From NCBI RefSeq assembly GCF_000196655.1, contig NC_014253.1, positions 310,001 through 374,000 on the forward strand: a DNA stretch of 64,000 nucleotides, read 5' to 3'. The DNA comes from Methanohalobium evestigatum Z-7303. Its GTDB lineage: Archaea; Halobacteriota; Methanosarcinia; Methanosarcinales; Methanosarcinaceae. This document shows, in pieces, positions 29,042 through 39,100 of this stretch (the stretch's first letter is position 1; each line of letters starts with the position of its first letter). A model generated the notes under the pieces. The model had not been told where the DNA came from. It searched no databases and worked only from the letters and a program-made list of their open reading frames with translations. The translations under genes and the position numbers were made by a program.

Positions 29042-29260
29042 CTGTCCGACAATTCGATACTGTCAATCTATTTTTATTTCTTATTGAAATAAATATAGGT
29101 TAAAAATTAATTTATGTATCAATAGTATTTATCCAATAATCCAAAAACCAGTCACGGATGCTGTCACTTGATATAAGAGAAACAATCAGGACTGATAAAT
29201 TATGTTACTTGGTAGGTCCTTTTGTATAAGATATCCACTTTAATATTAATTGTCGGACAG
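29042..29260. repeat. 13-bp inverted repeat pair bounding 219 bp (possible MITE or IS remnant)
   Basis: CTGTCCGACAATT at 29042-29054 is matched by AATTGTCGGACAG at 29248-29260. The space between holds no gene. The sequence after the right arm (ACAGCCTGT ... GCAGTCAG, 29257-29288) has a partial match at 44170-44201. This may be a small non-autonomous element or decayed IS ends. No target duplication is obvious. Confidence 0.35.
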
Positions 29261-29297
29261 CCTGTTTACTTGTGGGAGAGCAGTCAGCAATATCTCG

Positions 29298-29399
29298 GTT
29301 ATGACCACCTGGACCGGTGTACCTACTACTGATCCAGTATTACTCGCTGGTATATTAGGAATCGCTATTCTATTGTTTATTAGGAAAGAGAAGAAATAA
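29298..29399 (+). pseudogene. C-terminal membrane-anchor fragment of a surface protein
   Basis: The frame open before 29298 ends in TTDPVLLAGILGIAILLFIRKEKK and TAA. It is a short linker, one hydrophobic helix and a basic tail, the usual C-terminal anchor of archaeal S-layer or surface proteins. Nothing of the ectodomain remains upstream, only the inverted-repeat segment. I read it as the 3' remnant of a disrupted gene. Confidence 0.4.
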
Positions 29400-29454
29400 G
29401 TAGTATCAATTAAACATCTGATAAAGACATATCTATTAGGGGTGGGGATTAAAA

Positions 29455-29847
29455 ATGTTTAAACGAATTGACCATGTTGAGATTATACCGACTGATTTTG
29501 AAAAGGCTTTGAACTTTTATCAGGATGTATTAAACTTCAAACTTTGGCAGAGACAGGAAGTGGATATGCCGCCTCTACAACAGATAGCTTATTTGACATT
29601 AGGGGACACCATGCTGGAACTGCTCCAGGTTGAAGGTAACAAAGAATCAATTGTAAATTACTGGGGAATAGGTTACAGGATGATGGCTCTTGAAGTTGAT
29701 GATATGGATGAAGCAGTTGAATATCTTGAGAACCAGAATGTAAAAGTCACTTGGGGTCCCATAGACCTTGGAGGTACTAAGAGAGCAGAAATCCAAGACC
29801 CAGATGGAATTAGTATCGAATTAAGGGAATGGTCTAATAAAAGTTAA
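29455..29847 (+). CDS. VOC (glyoxalase/bleomycin-resistance) family protein
   Basis: 130 residues with two beta-alpha-beta-beta-beta modules: HVEIIPTDFEKALNFYQDVLNFKLW in the first and MALEVDDMDEAVEYLENQN...RAEIQDPDGISIELREW in the second. Metal-ligand positions fit His8, Glu55-type and Glu123-type residues. It could be a methylmalonyl-CoA epimerase-like or glyoxalase-like enzyme; the substrate is not evident. AGGGGTGGGG lies before ATG 29455 as a strong Shine-Dalgarno. Confidence 0.8.
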   Translation: MFKRIDHVEIIPTDFEKALNFYQDVLNFKLWQRQEVDMPPLQQIAYLTLGDTMLELLQVEGNKESIVNYWGIGYRMMALEVDDMDEAVEYLENQNVKVTWGPIDLGGTKRAEIQDPDGISIELREWSNKS

Positions 29848-29955
29848 TTTCGTTGTAAATAACAACTTCATATAGTCTCATATTGGTTTATCGTTTTCTT
29901 AACATACGCGGTTTTTACATATAATATATTTTTAAAATAATAAGGGAGGTTCTAA

Positions 29956-30384
29956 ATACAGACATTTTTACCATATCCAAGTTTTATAGATTCAGCAAAA
30001 TCACTGGATTCCAAAAGATTAGGAAAACAGCGTGTAGAAGCTTATCAGATATTAAAAAACTTAGTTCGTGAACGTGACAGGTGGTACAATCATCCAGCTG
30101 TTCAAATGTGGTTAAACTATGAAGAAGCTTTAAAGCTATATTATGACACGATTTTGATAGAGTGGATCAAAAGAGGATATGAAAACAATATGCCTTTTAT
30201 GTTGGTTAGCAGATATAAACTAGTGTTTCCTGAATGGCTCGGAAGTAAAGATTTCCACGATTCACATAAAAGCAATCTATTGAGAAAAAATTATGGATAT
30301 TACTCCAGGTTCAACTGGAATGTGTCAGACGATTATCAATATGTCTGGCCAAACAGAAAAGGGAATTATCAGGATGATGGATAA
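29956..30384 (+). CDS. Pyrimidine dimer DNA glycosylase (endonuclease V-like), non-canonical start
   Basis: The reading frame QTFLPYPSFIDSAKSLDSKRLGKQRVEAYQILKN-type N-terminus (in pieces: QTFLPYPSF, LDSKRLGKQRVEA, WYNHPAVQMW) matches the Pyr_excise family, which repairs UV-damaged DNA. The family normally begins Met-Gln-Thr-Phe-Leu. Here the codon in the Met position is ATA (29956-29958), 6 bp after a strong GGGAGGT, with a TAA just before it. ATG 30106 would lose the first 50 residues, including the conserved core. Either ATA initiates or the start codon has mutated. The 3' end overlaps the convergent gene at 30369. Length from ATA is 142 residues. Confidence 0.7.
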   Translation: MQTFLPYPSFIDSAKSLDSKRLGKQRVEAYQILKNLVRERDRWYNHPAVQMWLNYEEALKLYYDTILIEWIKRGYENNMPFMLVSRYKLVFPEWLGSKDFHDSHKSNLLRKNYGYYSRFNWNVSDDYQYVWPNRKGNYQDDG

Positions 30385-30668
30385 TAGTACATTACTTCTC
30401 CGTAAATATCTATTGTTTCTTTATCTATATCCTTTTTCTTACCAGAACTTTTTAGATAAGAATATGAGTATGGACCTTCGATTATATTCATGAAGTCCTC
30501 AGGGTCATATCCTCCATAACTTATCGTAGTTATAGTCTCATCATTTGAGTCCTTGGGGAGAGCAGTACCCTGAACAACAGATATTTTTAGAACATTTTCA
30601 ATAATCTCTCCATCGATCCATATGGTAAATGAAAAACCATCACTTACAACTTTTATATTTTTTACCAT
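30369..30668 (-). CDS. Unknown protein, third gene of a nuclease operon
   Basis: 99 residues from ATG 30668, chosen because GGGGGT precedes it by 7 bp; an upstream in-frame ATG at 30707 overlaps the previous stop by 4 bp. The protein begins VKNIKVVSDGFSFTIWIDGE and has a Tyr-rich end (SYSYLKSSGKKK, VMYYYPSS). No family recognised. Its tight coupling to the two upstream genes suggests a shared function. Confidence 0.55.
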   Translation of the reverse strand: MVKNIKVVSDGFSFTIWIDGEIIENVLKISVVQGTALPKDSNDETITTISYGGYDPEDFMNIIEGPYSYSYLKSSGKKKDIDKETIDIYGEVMYYYPSS

Positions 30669-30703
30669 GTTTAATACCCCCTTCATTGAATTTGAACTGA
30701 CCA

Positions 30704-31291
30704 TCAAAAATCATCTGAATCTATTTGAACTAATCTCTCAATGATTTTACCTTTGATATCTGTTGTATTTTTAATATTCCCCAAAGGATAAGCGAAAGAT
30801 TTGATTTCCTTGACATTTTTGAATGATTTGTAAGTCCCGTATACCTCCCCATTTGCATTTGAAATATTGTTGCTCTCATCCTTCCAGAACCATGATTTTG
30901 TCAACCATCCAGCATAGGTAAATCCATCAAAATCATCAGGTCTGATATATCCACCAACTATTAGTGGTGTTCCATCATCCATGAAAACATCATGGCAACC
31001 TGCCACACCATATCTCAAGAATATACTTATGAACAGCACTTTATCGACTGGTTCATATCCTGAAGATTCTTCCGGCACATAAGCTCTGCTGAAATAGGAC
31101 GGATACCAGCCTTCAGGATTTAATATTGACCTACTTATCTCGTATGATGCAGTATTCCCATTAAATGGTGTATAGCCTTCTTCTGCCATCAAGCGGTCGC
31201 AATCTTTTAACAGAACTGCTATATTGTTAAAAAATTGGTTTAAATTATTGCAGGCATCTTCAATCTGTTGTTTAAGGCTCTGATTGTCCAT
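30704..31291 (-). CDS. Unknown protein, second gene of a nuclease operon
   Basis: 195 residues, starting with a helical segment (QQIEDACNNLNQFFNNIAVLL) and continuing with Gly/Tyr/Trp-rich beta-type sequence (YPSYFSRAYVPEE, DDFDGFTYAGWLTKSWFW). No known motif. ATG 31291 follows GGAGGT, which lies within the end of the upstream gene, so translation is coupled (1-bp gap between the genes). The next gene downstream overlaps or nearly abuts. Confidence 0.65.
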   Translation of the reverse strand: MDNQSLKQQIEDACNNLNQFFNNIAVLLKDCDRLMAEEGYTPFNGNTASYEISRSILNPEGWYPSYFSRAYVPEESSGYEPVDKVLFISIFLRYGVAGCHDVFMDDGTPLIVGGYIRPDDFDGFTYAGWLTKSWFWKDESNNISNANGEVYGTYKSFKNVKEIKSFAYPLGNIKNTTDIKGKIIERLVQIDSDDF

Positions 31292-31292
31292 A

Positions 31293-32201
31293 TCATACCT
31301 CCGAATTATACTGATAATCTATGATTAAATTGTCTACAAAAAAATCATATTGATTATTTTTTTCTTCCTTTCCATAAAATACAGGGAAATCTAATGATAT
31401 TGATAAGTTGTAAAAATTGGATTGTCCCTTACCTACTTCGATAATTTTTGAAGCAGAACTATAAGGTAACTGTATACTACCCAGAAATAAATCTCTGAAA
31501 CCGACAAACCTGCTCAAGTTTTTGTGTGCCAAAACATCACGTATATGTTTTAAAACCCGATACTTTCTCAAATTTATGTCATCGGATTTTTCATCTAAAT
31601 ATGAATAAATGAAATTTTCAATTCGCCACCAAGGAAGCCAGTAAAGAGGCAATGAAGAGGTCTCTCTATTAGCCTTTGTATTCGTTTTAGTTAAATATTC
31701 ATTCGCAGATTTAATAAAGGACTTTTCAGGAAACTCATTATCAGCTGATACATATAATAACATTTCAGATAATACATGCACCCTTTTTAAACTGGATAAC
31801 TGGCTGTAGAACGATTTAGTTTCAAGAATCATCAATTCCTTCGCTAACTGATCTGTAATATTATCTATATCATAATCAGCTTCAGAAGATTTGCCTGAAA
31901 GATATTTTGATTCCACGATTACTAAAGAACAGCTGTTATTGGAATGCCAGAGAATAATTAAAACATCAGGTTCAATAAATGATAAATCTGTTTTAAATCT
32001 TGGCCAGAAAAAATAGTTATCACTAATTACTTCTCTAGATTGTGTAAATCCATTTCCTGAAGCAAAATGTGTAGACATTTTCAATAAATAATCCAAAAGG
32101 TCTCTATATTCAAGAAATGAACAACATCCAAAAACATCAGATGTTAGTAAATCTTCAGAATGCATATAAGTAGGTTTCTCATTTATTTCTGAAAATGTCA
32201 T
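31293..32201 (-). CDS. Putative PD-(D/E)XK nuclease-like protein
   Basis: 302 residues. The segment FIEPDVLIILWHSNNSCSLVIVESKYLSG has the spacing of a PD-(D/E)XK active site (Pro-Asp, then Glu-Ser-Lys on the next strand), followed by a helix with Gln (DNITDQLAKEL). The remainder is not recognisable. First gene of a three-gene operon with 30704 and 30369, and downstream of the NERD-helicase gene in the same direction (94-bp gap). Nuclease fold is inferred from one motif. Confidence 0.6.
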   Translation of the reverse strand: MTFSEINEKPTYMHSEDLLTSDVFGCCSFLEYRDLLDYLLKMSTHFASGNGFTQSREVISDNYFFWPRFKTDLSFIEPDVLIILWHSNNSCSLVIVESKYLSGKSSEADYDIDNITDQLAKELMILETKSFYSQLSSLKRVHVLSEMLLYVSADNEFPEKSFIKSANEYLTKTNTKANRETSSLPLYWLPWWRIENFIYSYLDEKSDDINLRKYRVLKHIRDVLAHKNLSRFVGFRDLFLGSIQLPYSSASKIIEVGKGQSNFYNLSISLDFPVFYGKEEKNNQYDFFVDNLIIDYQYNSEV

Positions 32202-32295
32202 TATAAAAATTATCAGACATTTTGCTATATAAATTAAATGAAAATGTGTTATTATAATATATAATGCTAGAAAAATTATATGCCAAATATTTTTA

Positions 32296-34188
32296 TTATC
32301 TACTCAATTTCCTAATTCTCGACCAGATACCTCTTTTTTCAGAAGTAACACCATCTGTAGATTTTTCAGTATCAACATCTTGATTTTCGACTTCAACTTC
32401 ATCATCCATCAAATCATTATAACAGTTCAGCAGTTCATTGAAAATAGTGCCATTTTCAGGATGTGATGATTGTATCATGACTTTTTCAGATGCTCTCGTC
32501 ATCCCAACATACAGAAGTTTAGTGTACTTGGTATTGTCCATCTTGCTGTTCTCGAGTTTATCAACTTCAGCAAGTACACAAACCTTACATTCTACACCTT
32601 TTGATGAATGATAGGTAGTAATCGTCATAAGGTTGTCAGAGATATTTTTGGATACTTCCGCCATTTTCTGAAGGTCCTCATCAAGATAGCGATACAATTT
32701 ATCCCTGAGGTTTTTGAAAGGCAGCAGAACCAGGATGTCTTCAGGGTTGTATTGAGATTCGTAGATTAAGCTTTTCAGATAATCATTTATCTCACGGAAA
32801 TCACCGTTTAGAAAATCGACATTATTCTCGGTATCGTAATTGCAACATATCCCGTCTTTACCTTCATAGAATTTTTCAACTTCACTCCTGGTGTTTGAAT
32901 TCTTCATCAGGTATTCCAGTGCTAGGTTGATATGTGTACTACCCGACCTGTAAGATGTTTTTAACAATTTCGATCTACCACGGATGTGTATCCCAAGGCT
33001 CTTCCAGTTATGGGTCGATGGGTTGTAGATGCTTTGTAACCTGTCACCTGCCAGAAACAGGTTCTCTGTGTATTCTCCCTTGTATTCATGTTTCCTACAA
33101 AGTTTCAGACATAGTTTCAGCCAGATATTGTGGAAATCCTGGTACTCATCGATAAGAACCGCATCGTACATGGACTCAACGTTGTTAATCGCTTTGTATG
33201 GGAGCAGTTCGTCCCAGTAATTATCAGGAGTAGGCTTGGGGATTGTAGTTTCATTCGCAACCTTCATGGCGGTTTTATGGAAACTTGAAATCTCTATATT
33301 TTCGTAATTTACACCCATGTTGTCCAGGTCTTTATGCATGGATTTCAGGATGTTTTTCAATTTAGATTTCAAGGACCTATTGTAGGTTAATATTAATATG
33401 TTCCATTCAGGGTTTTCTCTTGCAAGGTGTACTGCACGTGCTACAAGAATCACCGTCTTACCGCTTCCGGGAACTCCGGATACCATATAATGTCCATAAG
33501 GTATACGTTTGGAGAACTTCTCCTGATCAGTATCAAGAGTCTTTATGATGCTGTTATCCTTTGTATTGTTCCTGTGAAACTCCCAGATTTCTTTTTGTCT
33601 GGAATTCACCTGTATTTCTGGGAAGAAAACGCTCCTTATTCTGTTAAAATCGTGGTCATCGATATATCGTGTATCATCACCGAACAATTCTTCAAAAGTT
33701 AAATCGTTAAGATTATCAGATGTTAAACACCTTGCTGGTGGTTTAAAGATGTAAGGTTCAATCAACTCAAGGTCTTCTGACTGCATATTCGTGAATACAA
33801 GATTCGAATAGACCTGATATTTTAAACTATAATCTTCATCGATTAATTCTGGTTCTTTTTGCAGACGGTTTTTTACAGTATTAAAATATGTATTTGCTTT
33901 GGAGAACGGGTTTTCACGTCTATGGCCGCTTACAAAAACTTCCGCAGGATTTAATTTGCTTATATCTATTTTATCAAGAGACCAGTCTTTTACTTCTATT
34001 ATCGAGATACCTTTGTACTCATCTATTAAAATAAAATCAGGTTCGAGGTTACTAATAGATGGTTGAACATACAGATATGCTTTCCAGTCCACATCGGAAT
34101 ATATCTGCTTGATTTTGTTGGCGACTTTTCTCTCTCCATATCTTAGAGACGACAAATCGGATGGTATAACCGTCAAACCGCTGTTCAA
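32296..34188 (-). CDS. NERD-domain UvrD/Rep-type (SF1) helicase
   Basis: 630 residues. The N-terminal NERD nuclease-like domain has EPDFILIDEYKGISIIEVKDW (about 48-70). The SF1 helicase follows: Walker A SGVPGSGKTVIL, Ia LTYNRSLK, Walker B LIDEYQDF, motif III LAGDRLQSIY, motif IV TSYRSGSTHI, motif V TITTYHSSKGVE and motif VI YVGMTRASE. NERD-helicase proteins are frequent in defence islands and repair contexts. It precedes the three-gene nuclease operon. Confidence 0.85.
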   Translation of the reverse strand: MNSGLTVIPSDLSSLRYGERKVANKIKQIYSDVDWKAYLYVQPSISNLEPDFILIDEYKGISIIEVKDWSLDKIDISKLNPAEVFVSGHRRENPFSKANTYFNTVKNRLQKEPELIDEDYSLKYQVYSNLVFTNMQSEDLELIEPYIFKPPARCLTSDNLNDLTFEELFGDDTRYIDDHDFNRIRSVFFPEIQVNSRQKEIWEFHRNNTKDNSIIKTLDTDQEKFSKRIPYGHYMVSGVPGSGKTVILVARAVHLARENPEWNILILTYNRSLKSKLKNILKSMHKDLDNMGVNYENIEISSFHKTAMKVANETTIPKPTPDNYWDELLPYKAINNVESMYDAVLIDEYQDFHNIWLKLCLKLCRKHEYKGEYTENLFLAGDRLQSIYNPSTHNWKSLGIHIRGRSKLLKTSYRSGSTHINLALEYLMKNSNTRSEVEKFYEGKDGICCNYDTENNVDFLNGDFREINDYLKSLIYESQYNPEDILVLLPFKNLRDKLYRYLDEDLQKMAEVSKNISDNLMTITTYHSSKGVECKVCVLAEVDKLENSKMDNTKYTKLLYVGMTRASEKVMIQSSHPENGTIFNELLNCYNDLMDDEVEVENQDVDTEKSTDGVTSEKRGIWSRIRKLSR

Positions 34189-34270
34189 TTTAATCTACCT
34201 TCTTTTTATCAAGATGGAGATGGATATTGTACCTTTAATTAAAAAATTTATCACTAGGTCGATATATTAA

Positions 34271-34438
34271 CCTCAATTAATTTTAGGATTCTTAGATTAT
34301 CAGAGTACTGATATACTTTCACTAAAAATAATCTCGTACAGATTAGGACATTCGAATACAGCAGTCACGCTGCAGTATTATGCAAGACTTAACTCAGAAA
34401 TCGAACGTGATATGTTATCTAATGTTCCTAAACCTTAA
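34271..34438 (+). pseudogene. C-terminal remnant of a tyrosine recombinase
   Basis: A 55-codon open stretch ends in KIISYRLGHSNTAVTLQYYARL and ...MLSNVPKP-TAA. RLGHSN...T..YY is the C-terminal box of phage-type integrases with the His and Tyr residues. No start or upstream catalytic part remains. It shows that another integrated element once sat here and could be the decayed right boundary of the element that begins at 24166. Confidence 0.6.
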
Positions 34439-35152
34439 ATTAAATAAATTGATTTTAGCAGTGATGTCTATAGTTAATAAAAATCTGACAGATTCCTACT
34501 TTCCCTGAAAATGATGATTTTTGATGTTTCATGTAACATAGAAATTAAATTTGTTTTCATTTTTAAGCACAGACCAAGTACCCCCTAAACTTGGTCTGTG
34601 TTGCTCCCCCCCCCTTTTATTCCCCCTATTTATACAGCTCTTTTCACTCTCCAACCCACTCAAGTTTTACAATCACAAAATTTCTTGTGATTGTATTTTT
34701 TTGTATGGTTTTTTATTTGAGAGTAAATGATGAGTAAGCAAAGTCATTCTAATTGTTAATCGAATCCTGCAAGTACTATTTTATATAATCTTTCTTACTT
34801 ATGAGTATTAATCACATTAACTCTTTAAATTAGTTGTCGGTGAAAAAAATCATATTTTTATCCCAAAATCAGATTCAATTCTTGTTATTCTGAATATAGG
34901 GATCTTACATTTCATCACAACAAGTAATGGTTTTGTAATTTCCAGTTGGAATTGAGAACAACGAGACAAATTTCCAATAATATAATATTTAATACATATC
35001 TATAATTAATAAAAATATTGGCTTTTTAGAAATCCTTAATTTTCAAAGGTTAAAATAATTATTATTTAATTTCAAATTTAATGTGGATATCGTTATAATT
35101 TCATCAATTATGGCTTATGGTATTGATATTAATAGAATTTCTATAGAGTCTT
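34439..35152. other. 714-bp intergenic region with one strong hairpin
   Basis: No supported gene. The only clear structure is the 12-bp hairpin at 34568-34600 followed by nine C residues (described separately). Otherwise AT-rich sequence. Confidence 0.4.
34568..34600. repeat. 12-bp perfect inverted repeat followed by a C9 tract
   Basis: CACAGACCAAGT (34568-34579) pairs with ACTTGGTCTGTG (34589-34600) around a 9-nt loop ACCCCCTAA. Six bases on, at 34606-34614, is an uninterrupted run of nine C, unusual in an AT-rich region. It may be a terminator-like RNA hairpin, a protein-binding palindrome or an IS scar. Confidence 0.5.
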
Positions 35153-36013
35153 TTAATCATCAAAATTATACCATTCCAAATTCCTTTCAATCTCCTCTGG
35201 TATTTTAAAGCGTAACGTTAATATTTGTCCAAAAATGGGTAATCCATATAATAAACTCCAGAACATATCCTGTGCAATTAAAAAAGCAAAAACAGCTACA
35301 ACTCCTTTCCAAACAACGTTTTTCTTTACATAAGCATATCTCTTCACCATGTCGCTGTTGGCAATTGCTTTACTATCCAGCATTGCGTAAAGTGGTGCAA
35401 GTGGATTTAGGTAAGTAGATACCCAGTAAAAAATTCGCGATTTCTTTAAAGATTTGAATTTGCTTTTGCAGTCATTGTATGCAGGTCGATATTCATCAGG
35501 CAAGTTAGAATCCTGTAATACACTTTTTAGAACAAGTAACGTCTCTTGGTATCCTTCTTTTAATGCCTTTTCAGGGTCATCTGGATTATTAAGTGTAAGT
35601 ATATTATCCAATTCGTCCAGCACTCTGGCATCCAGAACAGGTACATCTTCTTCCCGCCATTTACTTTTAATTCTACATTTGGCTACACCATTCTGGAAAT
35701 CGTCAAAATTAGGATGTGCATGCGGAAAAGTAACTCTGTCCTGGATAAGGTGAGCAAGGCATCCAATTTCAAAAGCACTGACTCCATCACCTTTTAGTAC
35801 CATTTTCCTCATGTTAACCAAAATTTGATAGATTCGCTGGTTTGTTTCTTTATGGTGAGGAAAAGATATAGGTACGCCCATGAGTCCCTCATCCTTGAAT
35901 CCTACCTTGTCAGGATATACGCATCCTTCAAGTATAGAATTAACATGGTCCCCATCCAGACCCAGGTCTTCGGCTATTACTTTTGTGCACTCCCTATGAG
36001 ATTTCCACTTCAA
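35153..36013 (-). CDS. Zinc-dependent phospholipase C/S1-P1 nuclease-like membrane protein
   Basis: 286 residues. The N-terminal region shows the His/Asp pattern of the zinc PLC/P1 nuclease fold: WKSHRECTK, VYPDKVG, PHHKETNQ, and CLAHLIQDRVTFPHAHP with its HxxxD plus later His. A hydrophobic segment near 235-262 (VVAVFAFLIAQDMFWSLLY) probably anchors it. Starts at TTG 36013 after a GGGGTG. Function is unknown: lipid hydrolysis or nuclease action are both possible. Confidence 0.6.
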   Translation of the reverse strand: MKWKSHRECTKVIAEDLGLDGDHVNSILEGCVYPDKVGFKDEGLMGVPISFPHHKETNQRIYQILVNMRKMVLKGDGVSAFEIGCLAHLIQDRVTFPHAHPNFDDFQNGVAKCRIKSKWREEDVPVLDARVLDELDNILTLNNPDDPEKALKEGYQETLLVLKSVLQDSNLPDEYRPAYNDCKSKFKSLKKSRIFYWVSTYLNPLAPLYAMLDSKAIANSDMVKRYAYVKKNVVWKGVVAVFAFLIAQDMFWSLLYGLPIFGQILTLRFKIPEEIERNLEWYNFDD

Positions 36014-36100
36014 ATCCTAACACCCCCCAAATTAATCCCATGGCTCGAATATTATAATTAATCTATAGACCCAATAAAATGAATATATTCAGTTAAGGTT

Positions 36101-39100
36101 TCATTGGCAATACAATCTGAATCCGCAATTCTCACATATCCTGTGGTCACCGGTTTTCTCAAACCCGTTTTCATAATCGTGAGCTATCCATTTAGCCGTC
36201 TCTACCATATTCTGAATGGCATTATTGTCGAGTGGTTTGGTCATCCTGTCTATTATACTCTCATATACGCCAGCACCATTGAGTTCAAAAGACCTTGGTT
36301 TTTCTTTTCCCAGCATTTCCAGTGTGACCCGTCTGACAGTGTATTCAGGATAAAGGTAATTGAACCCGTATGCGTACAGCAACAACTGTCTGGCCCTATC
36401 CTCAGTAGGAGGGTCGGTTTTTCCTGCTTTATAATCTATAACCTCAACATCCGTATCACACCCGGATAAAAAGTCCACTCTGTCGATAAATCCTTTAAAA
36501 TAGAAACCTCCAATGGGTACTGAAAACCTTTTCTCAACGGCGAAATTATAATGTATTTTATCTTTATGCCTCTCCCAGAAAGTATCAAAAAGAGTATATG
36601 TTTTTTTGAGGTCAATCATCTTCCAGTCAGGTTTTTCGGCCAGTTCATATACGATATTGTAGAGCTGGTCTTTGGTCTCCACTTTTCTCTTTACACCAAT
36701 CTCAAGAACTTTATGTACGAAACTCCCGATATTTGCAGCTTCACCCAACTTTTCAGAACTTCTATCAGGCATTCTGAGCAGTTCCTGAAGTTCATATTTT
36801 TTCGGACATTCTTCATAAGTTTTAATTGATGAATAACTAAACGACAGGTTGTCAGGTTTAAATTTGGGACTGCATTTACTGCTTTTACAAGAATCCAAAA
36901 TTTCAGACGCTTCCGGTAATGGATTTATTTTTGACCAGTTAGATTTTATCTCTTCCAGATAATCCCTGTCTTCCTTATTCACCAGTTCCTGATAGACAAG
37001 CAGGTGCTTCAACGGTTCTGTAATATTACCAGAACCCATCGAATCCATCAGGAGTTCTCTTCTCCGCTGTTTCTCACGTTCAATATCATCATCCATTACC
37101 AGTTCTTTAGCCTTGTTTTCAGTGTCTCTGTAGAATGTGACATCATCCAGAGTATCGCAGTCTTCAAAACTCTCATCGAAACCGATATCGTACAGGAAAT
37201 CTGATGGACCAGAATCACTGCCGTTGTACTCATCCGAAAACGTCAGTACGAGATGATTTTTGGCTCTTGTAAACGCTACATAACAAAGCCTTCGCTCTTC
37301 TTCGATTTTGAGTTGTTTCTTCCTGGCATCAATCGCTTTATTCAATTCCTTTTCAGAACTGAAATCGCTTTCAAAGATATCCCTATACTGTTCCATCAGT
37401 TCATAGGGTATTAGAGGTTCCTTACCTCCTCTTTTCAGCGGGAACCTGTTATCAGCCATGTTAATAACAAAAACAGTATCAAATTCCAGACCTTTGGCAG
37501 AATGGATAGTCATCAGGTTAACCGCATTATCATCTGTTATATTCGCAGCAGATGGATTTCCGTCCATCTCATCCAGAATCTCCAGGTAAGCTATAAAACC
37601 CGAAAGGTCGCGGTCGTGCATCTGTTCGAAAGTTTCGGCATTTTCGTAAAGTTTTCTAAGGTTCAGCAGCGCTTCTCTGTTCCTGATAGTGTCAGAACCT
37701 GAGAACTGCCTGACCAATCCTGTATAATCATATATCTCCAGTAATAGGTCCGAGATATCGTAAATTGTTTTTTCAAAAAGTTTAGCTATGGACTGTTTAA
37801 CACTATTGATGATTTCCAGTCCTCTGTCACTGATACCCAGTTCGTCAAGATGGTGATAGATGACATCCTGAAATGTAGTTCTGTTGTTCTTGATGTATTC
37901 GGCGATTTTTATTGAATCGCTCCTGTCGAGGGAATTGTTGTAGTGGAACAACCTCCACCAGCTTTCAGTCCCCCTGGGAGTTGGATGAGTGAAATTATTC
38001 AACACATATAGATAAGCCAGTGCAGTTTTGATTTCCGGGAGTTTCAGGAAATCTGTATTTTCCTTTACTGATACAGGAAATCCCCGTCTCTGGAGAGTAT
38101 CTTTGACTACTCTGCCCTGAGAATGCGTTCTGTAGAGTACTGCTATGTCCTCAAGCGGTGTACCCTCCTCCGCACACCAATCGACCATTTCGGCAATCTT
38201 CCTTGCTTCCTCTTTATCATCTAAGGTTTCCTGGATAACGACATTATCTCCTTCATTATCTTCATGGTTTTTTAGCAGTATGCATTCTGATTTTCTGTCA
38301 TCGGAATAGTTGTTTTGTATCAGTTCATGAGATACTCTCAGGATTTTGTTAGTTGACCTGTAGCTTACATCAATTGCCACGATGTCATCTTCATGGATAT
38401 CGTACTGTTTCTTGAATTCCTCGATATTGTCTGTATAGGCACCCCGGAAAGCGTAGATAGACTGGTTCGGGTCTGCAACGATAGTAACGTTCTGTTCTCT
38501 TGCAGTCAGGCGTTTTATCAATTCGAACTGTAGATAATTGGTATCCTGGAATTCATCCACAACGATGTATCTGTATGTATCGTTCAACTCCTCTGTACCA
38601 TAAGTATCAAGGTATTGCAGTGCAATATAATTCAGGTCTCCGTAATCAAGTGCATTGATACTGGATTTCTTATCTTCATAGCTCTTCCATGCATCGATGA
38701 AATCCTGATACTTGCGGTATTCATCGTAAACATTTATGAATTCCTGCCAGGATTTCTTCTCCTCTTTCAGAGCTTTTTGTTCGCTTTTATCTTTTAGGTG
38801 GAATGTGTTGAGATTTACTTTGTAGTCATGGTACAGCTGTTCCCACTCACCCTCGCTACTGAATTTATAAAGTATCTCTTTTTTGCCATCGATATAATCC
38901 TCGAAATCCTTCATGGACAAGTTCAGGTCTTTAGCTTTTGAAATTGAACTTGAGTAATGAGCTGCCTTCTTTGAATCAATTCCCAGTTCCCTGTGAAGAT
39001 AAATCGCCATATCCATATCTTCATAGATTGTAAAATTTTCAGACACTCCGCATTCATCGGGATGTTCTCTTAAAAGCTCAGCGCAAAAAGAGTGAAATGT

